Below, one piece after another: positions 1 through 5,494 of a stretch of 6,867 nt of DNA. The translations under genes were made by a program, and so were the position numbers. The number at the start of each line of letters is the position of its first letter. Within the stretch, counting starts at the first letter, position 1. The stretch is from Thermoproteota archaeon (GTDB lineage Archaea; Thermoproteota; EX4484-205; JAAOZP01). The stretch is taken from contig JAOAJQ010000068.1 of assembly GCA_026414125.1 (NCBI GenBank), positions 1 through 6,867 of the forward strand, in the 5' to 3' direction. Under the pieces are notes generated by a model that saw only the letters and a list, made by a program, of their open reading frames with translations, made no database searches and was not told the DNA's origin.

Positions 1-14
1 TGTATAAGAGACAG
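1..14. other. Nextera adapter remnant at left end
   Basis: The first 14 bases, TGTATAAGAGACAG, are the 3' part of the Tn5 mosaic end used in Illumina Nextera libraries. They are not genomic. They extend the minus-strand reading frame that runs off this edge with residues (CLLYT) that do not belong to the protein. Confidence 0.96.
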
Positions 15-691
15 GCCCTATAGTTCAGAGCCACCTCGGCGGACAGGTAGAGGAATATCAATTCCAAGAAGAAGATAAAGGTCTCGTACATGAACCATTG
101 CGTCAGGTAGCGCGGGAGGAGGACGTCGGACAAGACGAATGAAATTATGCTTGAAAAACCTATTACTAGCGTTCCCGCATAAAGCAAGTATCTTATGCTC
201 TTCTTCTCTTCAAAAGGCGAAACAAGTATCTGAATCTGGAATATGAATATTTTTGCAAGCACTGATAGTATTAGGAAGGCCGTGAGCATCGAGATCACGC
301 CCCTAAGGTTCTGAAAGTATAGAAAGCTGGGCTTACCGAGGTAGAACAGGACCGCAACGAAAATCATGAGAATAGGCAGAATAGTATAGGATGTAACCCG
401 GAGGGTTTCAACAAGGGTTAGGAAAGGATTGGACCTGCTTCTTTCAAGCCTAAGCTTATCCGCCCCACCTACTACAAGGGTTGCGACGAGGACGACTGTA
501 CCCGCCTGAAGCATTGGAACAGCTAGGAAGAACTTAGCAACATCCAGCAGAATTGAGATGGAGAAAAGGTTTATCGTTACCAGAAGCAGTATTATATAGA
601 GCTTGCTGAAGCCACGCTGCCTCAGCCGGTAGAATTCCACGATCTCCCTCGGATTAATCAACCCTGGGCGGCCCCTGCGGGGTGAATACAT
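15..691 (-). CDS. Polytopic membrane protein, C-terminus cut off
   Basis: The product is not recognised. The frame starts at the ATG at 691-689 and stays open for 225 genuine codons to the left edge, with no stop before the adapter. After a basic N-terminus rich in Arg, Gly and Pro (about residues 1-30) come six hydrophobic stretches, near residues 31-50, 54-76, 100-118, 132-157, 168-192 and 199-224. They are separated by short charged loops such as ADKLRLERSRSN and SPFEEKKS. This is the pattern of an integral cytoplasmic-membrane protein; no transporter signature, nucleotide-binding motif or signal peptide is visible. It is divergent from the phosphorylase gene with 79 bases between them. 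An AT-rich stretch at 701-713 could hold its TATA box, but the distance to the ATG is short, so a start further inside is possible. Coding is well supported; function is unknown. Confidence 0.8.
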
Positions 692-740
692 GTTTAAACG
701 CTTATTTATTTTTCCATCGACAGCTGTTAAGCCGGTAAAA

Positions 741-770
741 CTTATCTAAGGCCCCTTTGGAGAACTTTCC
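741..770 (+). promoter_or_regulatory. Probable promoter and ribosome site of the phosphorylase gene
   Basis: A weak TATA-like CTTATCTA at 741-748 is centred about 26 bases before the ATG at 771, which would give a nearly leaderless transcript. A GGAG at 759-762, 8 bases before the ATG, could act as a Shine-Dalgarno site if transcription began further upstream. Both support the ATG at 771. The TATA match is imperfect. Confidence 0.35.
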
Positions 771-1619
771 ATGCCTAAGATAAGGGAGGTTAGAATAGGG
801 ATAATAGGCGGATCAGGGCTTTACACCCTTCTCGAGGCGGTTGGACATAAGATTATTGAAACCCCCTTCGGCAAAACGCCTAGAGTAGAGTTAGGGTATA
901 TTGGCGATAGGGCTGTTGCCTTCCTGCCGAGGCATGCTAAGCCAGGCAGCCTCAGGGTTTCCCACGCTGTTCCACCGTCGGAGATAAACTACAGGGCGAA
1001 CATTTATGGTCTTAAGAAGCTGGGTGTTGAAAGAATATTCACAACCCAAGCGGCCGGCTCAATAAACCCAAATATTAAGCCTGGAGAATTCGTCATCATC
1101 GACCAGGTTATAGATGCGACCAAGAGAAGAATACCGACTTTTTTCAACGGCAGGACTAGGATTAAAGTCTTCAAGGATAAGCCTCCAGTTGGCGGAGTGG
1201 TGCATATCGATTTTACGAATCCCTATTGCCCGGAGCTTAGAGAGGTTTTAAGAAAATCATGTGAGGAAGAGAACATATTCCACCATCCGAGGGGCACGTA
1301 CATATGCACAGAAGGCCCCAGGTTCGAGTCTCCAGCGGAGATTGCAGCCTACAGGAGTTGGGGAGCTGACGTCGTCGGAATGACGGGCTATCCGGAAGTA
1401 GCCTTGGCGAGGGAACTCGGAATATGCTACGCAAGCATAGTAATGTCCACCAACTATGCTGCAGGCACCGGGCCCGTGAAGATTACTCATGAAGAGGTTA
1501 AGGAGATTTTTAACAGAAACATAGACAACGTTAAGAGGCTGCTTGCAAGAGCCGTTAAAAACACTCCGGAAGAGAGGAAGTGTGAATGCTCCAAGTCGCT
1601 GGAGGGAGCAACTGCTTAG
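771..1619 (+). CDS. Purine nucleoside phosphorylase, MTAP family (probably 6-oxopurine type)
   Basis: This is a 282-residue trimeric-type PNP/MTAP phosphorolase: nucleoside plus phosphate gives free base plus (methylthio)ribose-1-phosphate, in cytoplasmic purine or methylthio salvage. Visible motifs are the N-terminal GIIGGSGLY (residues 10-18), FLPRH (51-55), INYRANI (72-78), AAGSI (94-98), TEGPRFESPAE (180-190) and GADVVGMTGYPEVALARE (198-215). The length is normal. The C-terminus has Cys271-Glu-Cys273, a Cys-x-Cys known from hyperthermophilic archaeal relatives such as Sulfolobus MTAPII, where disulfides stabilise the hexamer. The base-contact segment reads T227-N-Y-A230 where true MTA phosphorylases have T-D-Y-D. 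In this family that change goes with 6-oxopurine substrates (inosine, guanosine or methylthioinosine), so the usual 'MTA phosphorylase' label may be wrong. The region between RH (54-55) and INY (72-74) is about six residues longer than in Sulfolobus MTAPII as I remember it. Family assignment is very secure; substrate is inferred. Confidence 0.93.
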   Translation: MPKIREVRIGIIGGSGLYTLLEAVGHKIIETPFGKTPRVELGYIGDRAVAFLPRHAKPGSLRVSHAVPPSEINYRANIYGLKKLGVERIFTTQAAGSINPNIKPGEFVIIDQVIDATKRRIPTFFNGRTRIKVFKDKPPVGGVVHIDFTNPYCPELREVLRKSCEEENIFHHPRGTYICTEGPRFESPAEIAAYRSWGADVVGMTGYPEVALARELGICYASIVMSTNYAAGTGPVKITHEEVKEIFNRNIDNVKRLLARAVKNTPEERKCECSKSLEGATA

Positions 1620-1631
1620 AACCGCTTGACT

Positions 1632-2083
1632 CTATTCTTCTATCCGGTACTCTTTCTCTAGGTTTTCAGGAGAAACATAGTTTCCAAACTTTTTCTGGAC
1701 TTTTGTCAAACGGGCCCTCTGCTCCTCCAGGATTTCGAAGAGCTCCTGCGGCGTGTCTTTAGCGTCCTCCTTGAAGAACCTTTCCACACGGTTTATTTTA
1801 GCCAGGTTTTACGCCCACTTGGACCACGAACCCCCCTTATCATCATGTGTTCAGCCAGCCAACCCTCCCGGTGGGCCCTGCGGATCGTCAAGCGTAGAGC
1901 AAGCTTCTTGAAGCCAATACTGTTACCGCCGTACTGAGTGTTAACGCTGTAAACAGCGTTTTCAACATAGTCTATGTAGACGCGCTTCTTATCCGGCTCC
2001 ATGCTGTTCATCCTTTCATCCAGCTTACCAGCCGAGTGGAGGACACAGAAAAGATCGTCCGGGACCTCTCCTCGGCGAAACAT
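1632..2083 (-). pseudogene. Small uncharacterised gene with one internal frameshift
   Basis: The product is not recognised. The frame starts at the ATG at 2083-2081 and reads 93 sensible codons to about 1807. It then meets TAA at 1795-1793, while the adjacent frame continues without interruption to TAG at 1634-1632. Restoring one base in the A4C2 run at 1805-1810 joins both halves into a 150-residue protein. The first half holds a mixed segment (VYIDYVENAVYSVNTQYGG) followed by a basic stretch. The second half is charged and strongly helical (residues 94-150, with FFKED, LFEILEEQRARL and KFGNYVSPENL). No membrane segment or signal peptide is present. It converges on the phosphorylase gene, with stops 12 bases apart, and has its own TATA-like box about 25 bases upstream. 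The single lesion in an otherwise good frame could be early decay or a sequence error, so the gene may be functional. Confidence 0.62.
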
Positions 2084-2107
2084 TTTTTCGCTTGGCCTCG
2101 CTACTCG

Positions 2108-2115
2108 TTAATTTA
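2108..2115 (-). promoter_or_regulatory. TATA-like box for the minus-strand gene starting at 2083
   Basis: TAAATTAA, read on the minus strand, is centred about 28 bases before the ATG at 2083. That places the transcription start within a few bases of the start codon, the usual archaeal leaderless layout. It supports 2083 as the real start rather than the internal Met codons 25 or 28. Confidence 0.5.
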
Positions 2116-2144
2116 GAAGTCTAGTCTTGTTCCCACAGAAATCC

Positions 2145-2152
2145 TTTAAATT
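2145..2152 (+). promoter_or_regulatory. TATA-like box for the prenyltransferase-repeat gene
   Basis: TTTAAATT on the plus strand predicts a transcription start near 2174, about 10 bases before the GTG at 2184. It lies back to back with the minus-strand TATA box at 2108-2115, making a divergent promoter region between the two genes. Confidence 0.5.
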
Positions 2153-2183
2153 GTAAACGTAGAAAAGTTAATAAAGCCGCTGG

Positions 2184-3143
2184 GTGAAGGGTTCGCCAGC
2201 CGCCCCTGGCGGACGGCTAGGAGATGGAGCTCTCCTCCAACCGCCTCAAGCGAGGCTGATAGCTCCTACCCTGTATGCGTGGAGGACGGTATGGTTGGGA
2301 ACCGAGGCGGTTAGGACAGAGAGGAGGATTCTGCTGCGGAAAACCGTGCAGTATATTACTTTGAGGCAGAATGACGACGGGGGCTACACCTCCGTCCAAT
2401 ATACGGACTCTACTCTCTACGACACTTATCTTGCTCTCGAAACCCTGAAGATTCTTAAAGCAAGCCCCCCTAGGGTTGGCGACACTATAGCATGGGTTAG
2501 AAACTATAACGCTATGAACATTAGGGATTATTATCTTATTAACAGGATTCTAATGATTCTCAACCAGCCTCTGATAGATGTTTCAAAGCATGTTGCCGAA
2601 CTCATGGATTCCACTGGAAGGTTTGGAGCATACGAGGTTGACGTTGAAGCAGTTTCAGAGGTTGAAACAACCTTCATGTGCGTGGAGCTTATGAGCATGC
2701 TTAACATCGAGCAGAACCGTGACAAGACAATAGGATTCGTCCTTTCCCTGAAAAACCCTAACGGTGGATTCGGCACCCCAGAATCAAGTCTAAGCTCAAC
2801 CTTCTACGCTCTCAAAACGCTTTCAACGCTGAACCATCCCATCGAAGAAATGGCTGACACACTGCGCTTCGTGAGGCTGCACGAGAACCCTGAGGGAGGC
2901 TTCTCTCTTAAACCAAGTGTTAAGCCTTCCTTCATGGAGCCGACTTTCATGGGGTTAACGTGCCTCCAATTATTTGACGAGGAGCCTCTTTATCCTGATG
3001 AAACCATAGGCTTCATCCTAGGCTGTCAAAACTCTAACGGAGGGTTTAGAAGGAGCCTGGAGCACGGCATTTCCTCTTTCGAGTATACGTTTCAAGCAGT
3101 TTCCTCTCTAAGGATGCTGGGCTTTGAGGTGGAAGCTTTTTGA
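2184..3143 (+). CDS. Prenyltransferase/squalene-oxidase-repeat protein, probably non-catalytic
   Basis: The product has 319 residues with five repeats of the alpha-alpha toroid found in protein prenyltransferase beta subunits and terpene cyclases. The repeat signatures are RQNDDGGY (61-68), DSTGRFGAY (142-150), KNPNGGFG (190-197), HENPEGGFS (233-241) and CQNSNGGFRR (281-290), each followed by a helix rich in Tyr, Phe, Leu and Thr. Protein prenyltransferases bind zinc with Asp, Cys and His; the matching last repeats here (SSFEYTFQAVSSLRML) show no D-x-C, and no cyclase DxDD is seen. It may therefore be a scaffold or ligand-binding relative rather than an enzyme. The start is uncertain: GTG at 2184 is the only long in-frame choice, but residues 1-45 are Pro/Gly/Arg-rich and unlike the family, so translation could begin at an internal TTG or GTG. 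It overlaps the next gene by 4 bases, so the two are almost certainly co-translated. Confidence 0.85.
   Translation: MKGSPAAPGGRLGDGALLQPPQARLIAPTLYAWRTVWLGTEAVRTERRILLRKTVQYITLRQNDDGGYTSVQYTDSTLYDTYLALETLKILKASPPRVGDTIAWVRNYNAMNIRDYYLINRILMILNQPLIDVSKHVAELMDSTGRFGAYEVDVEAVSEVETTFMCVELMSMLNIEQNRDKTIGFVLSLKNPNGGFGTPESSLSSTFYALKTLSTLNHPIEEMADTLRFVRLHENPEGGFSLKPSVKPSFMEPTFMGLTCLQLFDEEPLYPDETIGFILGCQNSNGGFRRSLEHGISSFEYTFQAVSSLRMLGFEVEAF
3126..3131 (+). promoter_or_regulatory. Ribosome binding site for the TTG start at 3140
   Basis: GAGGTG, a strong archaeal Shine-Dalgarno sequence, lies 8 bases before TTG 3140, inside the end of the preceding gene. It decides the start of the 157-residue protein, which has no ATG near its beginning, and suggests translational coupling through the TTGA overlap. 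Confidence 0.6.
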
Positions 3144-3613
3144 GCAGCAGCCAGCTGGACAAGAAGCATGAGAGATTTGTTTTCTCCGCTGCCCTAGCCC
3201 TCAGGAAATACGTTAAAGACTTGAGAAGACTGGTCTCCGAGGGCGAGCCTCCAGAGGCCTCCGGCGTAGCTGGCAGGCCTGCAGCACTGCAAGGCAAAGA
3301 TGCGGAAGACTTCATCAATAAGCTTAACGGGATCGAGCAAATAATCGACGAATTCATTGAAAGATTCAACCCTGGGATTAACAACGAGCCTAGCCTAAGT
3401 CTAACGTACATATGGATCAGCATACTTCTTGGGAAAATGGAGGGCATAGTTGAAAGCATAGAGCCGCGGAGCCTCGGGAAAACTAGGGGCGAGATGCCGC
3501 GTGAACTCGAAACATATCTAGATAGTCGGGTTAAGATTCTTCTAAGCCTCATCAGAGATTTAAGGTCAACCTACACTACTGCTGCCAGCAAGACACGCTT
3601 GATCAAGGAGTAA
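3140..3613 (+). CDS. Helical protein of unknown function, coupled to the prenyltransferase-repeat gene
   Basis: The product is not recognised. It has 157 residues and starts at TTG 3140, which overlaps the previous stop as TTGA and has a GAGGTG 8 bases upstream. It appears nearly all helical: residues 8-34 (basic and amphipathic), 53-76 (DAEDFINKLNGIEQIIDEFI), 85-105 (LSLTYIWISILLGKMEGIVE, moderately hydrophobic but probably not membrane-spanning) and 120-145. A low-complexity Glu/Pro/Ala/Gly linker joins the first two helices (34-52). There are no Cys or His clusters and no nucleotide-binding motif. Because its translation is tied to the prenyltransferase-repeat protein, a physical partnership is a fair guess, but it is only inferred from position. 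The minus-strand frame across the same bases (3046-3552) is a shadow. Confidence 0.82.
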   Translation: MSSSQLDKKHERFVFSAALALRKYVKDLRRLVSEGEPPEASGVAGRPAALQGKDAEDFINKLNGIEQIIDEFIERFNPGINNEPSLSLTYIWISILLGKMEGIVESIEPRSLGKTRGEMPRELETYLDSRVKILLSLIRDLRSTYTTAASKTRLIKE

Positions 3614-3615
3614 GC

Positions 3616-3645
3616 GTTATATTTTCCATCGGACCTATTTCAGGA
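3616..3645 (+). promoter_or_regulatory. Possible promoter and ribosome site of the winged-helix membrane gene
   Basis: GTTATATTTT near 3616-3624 is a good TATA-like box about 30 bases before the ATG at 3651. AGGA at 3642-3645 sits 5 bases before it. The gene may therefore have its own transcript in addition to read-through from the gene pair upstream. Confidence 0.45.
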
Positions 3646-3650
3646 TACTT

Positions 3651-4121
3651 ATGGAAAGAGCTGAAGCAAGACGAAGGTTTCTCGAACTTGTTGAAAAGTT
3701 TCGCGAGAAAGGGGCTACGAGCCCAGATAAAGCCGTGACGCCGGAGGAACTTGGCCTCCCACCAGGGTTTAAACACCTCATGCGCGGCCGCCTTGGGAAG
3801 CTGGGAGTGTTCGTTGAAAAGGATGGCAAGTACTATCTTTCCGAGGAGCGTTTAAAACAGCTTGAGAAGCAGAGAGCTGGAATGCAGGAGGCCCGGAGCG
3901 CCCGGAGAAACCTGTTTATGCTTAGAATAGCAAGAATAACCATTGGAATCCTATTCATATCGCTACTGCTGGTGAACATTTACGTTGGGGATCCGAGGGT
4001 TAGAACAACATATTCAATACTGCTGGTCGCCCTGCTAGCAGTATCAATCCTTCAACTCTACTATTTGACTAAGGCTAGAAGAGTTTTCGAGGCGTATGGG
4101 CGCGCGTCGTCTAGAAAGTAG
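3651..4121 (+). CDS. Winged-helix protein with two C-terminal membrane helices
   Basis: The product has 156 residues. Residues 1-70 fit a winged helix-turn-helix: helix RRRFLELVEKFREKG (8-21), a short segment with TPEELGLPP (30-38), a helix FKHLMRGRLGKLG (40-52) and a beta wing VFVEKDGKYYLS (53-64). A charged helix (65-88) leads to membrane segments near 94-112 (ARITIGILFISLLLVNIYV) and 120-139, separated by a short charged loop, GDPRVR. The basic cytoplasmic tail ends in SRK. Such a layout suggests a membrane-tethered DNA-binding or scaffold protein with its N-terminal domain in the cytoplasm, but the winged fold can also mediate protein contacts, so regulation is only inferred. It follows the preceding gene by 37 bases in the same direction. 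It is the last gene before the compositional change into the minus-strand array. Confidence 0.83.
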   Translation: MERAEARRRFLELVEKFREKGATSPDKAVTPEELGLPPGFKHLMRGRLGKLGVFVEKDGKYYLSEERLKQLEKQRAGMQEARSARRNLFMLRIARITIGILFISLLLVNIYVGDPRVRTTYSILLVALLAVSILQLYYLTKARRVFEAYGRASSRK

Positions 4122-4328
4122 AACAGGCTCAGATCGCTGAACAGCGTCATATCTTGTCAAGCAGACGGTTCAGGTTGATGCATGACCGTGAGACATTAAT
4201 TACTCAGAGTTAAATAGAAAGTTTTTAAATCACCATAGTTCATCAATGGGTTACAGTAGCTTTCTAATCGGAAACAATCATGTAAATGACGCGAAACACG
4301 AAAAATTGGCAAGTATTAGCAAGCTCTT
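4122..4328. other. Gene-free spacer with an orphan TATA-like box
   Basis: No coding frame, tRNA or convincing small RNA is visible here. A short inverted repeat (CGCTG/CAGCG, 4135-4146) follows the winged-helix gene but has only a 2-base loop and no T-run. TTTTTAAAT at 4222-4230 is a good TATA-like box with no gene downstream on either strand. Together with the A remnant that follows, 4122-4486 is the longest stretch without an intact gene. Confidence 0.5.
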
Positions 4329-4430
4329 TTACTCGTTTAAGCCTACGTAGAACCAGAATTTAGCATCCGAATACTGCTTTATTAGCTCTTCAGAGAACCG
4401 GCCTTATATCCATGTTTAACATCGTTCAGA
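4329..4430 (-). pseudogene. C-terminal remnant of a family A gene
   Basis: Read on the minus strand, 4394-4329 encodes FSEELIKQYSDAKFWFYV followed by GLNE and a TAA stop. This matches the last 24 residues of the intact copy A3 (FSKAREIHKRYSDAKFWFYV, then GLKE). Just upstream, in another frame, GLNDVKHGYKAGSL resembles the NEVVRNYGIYFSRL segment of copy A1, suggesting a frameshift near 4395 and family similarity out to about 4430. Nothing of the first 160 or so residues is present, so the gene is truncated and dead. Thirty-nine bases (4336-4374) are identical to the end of A3, far more similar than to the neighbouring A1. The remnant therefore derives from an A3-like gene by duplication or gene conversion. 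Confidence 0.75.
4336..4374. repeat. 39-bp direct repeat, copy 1
   Basis: This stretch is identical to 6215-6253 over 39 bases. With one mismatch and one indel the similarity extends left to 4321/6201, past the stop codon. It covers the conserved YSDAKFWFYVGL coding end of family A genes. Confidence 0.9.
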
Positions 4431-4486
4431 CCTTTTTCCGCTGTAGCCCTCTTAGGATGGGGATGTTGCAGCAAAATCGCATTTCC

Positions 4487-5089
4487 TCATCCGGGAGTTT
4501 CCACGTAAAGCCAGAACTTAGCGGCAGGGTATCTCGCGGAAATATCTATCAACCTTGAGAAATAGATGCCATAATTTCTTACTACTTCGTTCTCAAACTC
4601 TATTTCACGGTCTATCTTCTCGTCAAATGGAATCTCCTTATACCAGGTGGAGGACGACCTAAGGGGTTTTTCAACGATCCTCCTGTCTTCAGGGTTCTCC
4701 TTCGAGAGCAAGGGATATGTTACAAGCCTATTAACCTCCTCTCGAACCTCATTAAGGTTAAGAACATCATTCGGCCATAGAGCATACTCCCCTCTTCGTT
4801 TTGGCCTCACTATCCTGACACTAACTTTCTGCCTTAACTCCATGAATGTTTTAATGATCTCTTCAAAGTAAGAATTGGGAAGGCCAATTCTAGAAAACAG
4901 AAAGTCGGAAGGATCTTCGGCAATAAAGTCTGCCGTATACACTATTGTTGGTATGTACCTGAAACCTTTATATTGCATGAGCTCTATATCGTCCCAAAAA
5001 ATAACTTTGCTTTTATATTGCCTAAGCTCCTTCCTAGCTTTCCATGGCGTCTTGCTTGAAATCCTTATTTTAAGGTAGTAATTGCTCAT
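4487..5089 (-). CDS. Family A protein, intact copy A1 (unknown function)
   Basis: The family is not recognised. The product has 200 residues, soluble, with no signal or membrane segment. Features shared with the other copies are the N-terminal MSNYYLKIRISS and PW (1-16), ELMQYKGFRYIPTI (36-49), LPNSYFEEI (70-78), a basic strand QKVSVRIVRPKRR (87-99), ALWPNDVLNLNEVREEVNRL (103-122), LLSKENPEDRRI (127-138), DEKID (156-160), EFENEVVRNYGIYFS (164-178) and YPAAKFWLYV (187-196). The alternation of short strands with charged helices suggests an alpha/beta fold. No catalytic signature is seen, though the invariant PW, ALWP, NPEDR, DEKID and FW-x-YV blocks are candidates for key sites. The ATG at 5089 follows the stop of the upstream B gene by 4 bases, with GGAGG 8 bases before it, so the start is firm. 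It lies in AT-richer DNA than the genes on the left. Confidence 0.85.
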   Translation of the reverse strand: MSNYYLKIRISSKTPWKARKELRQYKSKVIFWDDIELMQYKGFRYIPTIVYTADFIAEDPSDFLFSRIGLPNSYFEEIIKTFMELRQKVSVRIVRPKRRGEYALWPNDVLNLNEVREEVNRLVTYPLLSKENPEDRRIVEKPLRSSSTWYKEIPFDEKIDREIEFENEVVRNYGIYFSRLIDISARYPAAKFWLYVETPG

Positions 5090-5107
5090 CCTACTAGCCT
5101 CCAGTCC
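5084..5107. repeat. 24-bp direct repeat at the B/A junction, copy 1
   Basis: This junction is identical to 6811-6834, where the natural sequence ends. It contains the last codons of a family B gene (TGG then stop), the GGAGG ribosome site and the first two codons of a family A gene. It shows that A3 is preceded by the same B-A junction as A1. Confidence 0.9.
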
Positions 5108-5449
5108 ACTCCACGCCGCCGATATAAATCCTTAACCTTTCAGGATGGCTTCTCTTCAGCTCCTTAAGATAGTTGAACAATCCTATCGCATTTTCGCTCC
5201 TCTTCGTAAAAACGGTATATTAAAACCCAATTCTCTTTCTCCTCTTCAGTGAATTCATATACATACTCCACATCTGTGATCTTTCCGCCTTCATTTTCCA
5301 AGTGTATCTTCTCATAGTACATCGCTATGAAGCGCCCAAGTGCATCAAATACTCTTGAAAGGATCTCATCATACTCTTCCGGATCTTTTCAGTTATACCC
5401 TCAATTATTAGATGTTTACTTTCATCCCCTTAACCTTACATCGCAACAT
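5094..5449 (-). pseudogene. Family B gene, broken by three frameshifts
   Basis: The family is not recognised. With three single-base corrections the region gives one continuous 118-residue protein starting MLRCKVKGDESKHLIIEG and ending LRIYIGGVEWTGG. The corrections are one base lost in G4 (5426-5429), one lost in A4 (5386-5389) and one gained in T5 (5208-5212). The reconstruction runs from a basic N-terminal strand through an acidic helix DPEEYDEILSRVFDALGRF, a strand pair with VEYVYEFTEEEKENWVLIYR, and a basic helix LFNYLKELKRSHPE to a final strand. The ATG at 5449 has AAGGA upstream and lies 45 bases after the stop of A2. The downstream A1 start is 4 bases away. All three lesions are in homopolymers, so true decay and sequence error both remain possible. 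The plus-strand frame at 5327-5554 is a shadow. Confidence 0.68.
5098..5102 (-). promoter_or_regulatory. GGAGG ribosome site of A1, inside the end of gene B
   Basis: On the minus strand GGAGG lies 8 bases before the ATG at 5089. It is made of the two final glycine codons (GGA GGC) of the B gene, which stops at TAG TAG G ATG. This ties translation of A to that of B. Confidence 0.75.
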
Positions 5450-5494
5450 AAAATCCTTAACGTGCTTGCCAGTTCTTTAAGATATTTCTTTCGA

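Noticed and set aside
1237..1490. Two minus-strand open frames inside the phosphorylase gene
   Set aside because: They lie wholly antisense to a confidently identified enzyme and have no start signals or sensible protein character.
3046..3552. 168-codon minus-strand frame opposite the 157-residue protein
   Set aside because: The Ser/Leu/Arg-rich composition is typical of an antisense shadow. The plus strand has an overlapping stop-start and a strong ribosome site.
4135..4146. Inverted repeat CGCTG/CAGCG as a terminator
   Set aside because: The loop is only two bases, there is no following T-run, and archaea do not generally use such hairpins.
4130..4200. Possible C/D box guide RNA
   Set aside because: TGATGC and CTGA-like words occur, but not with box spelling and spacing that form a C/D RNA on either strand.
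4647..5078. Plus-strand open frames of 74 and 67 codons
   Set aside because: They are shadows of the intact A1 gene.
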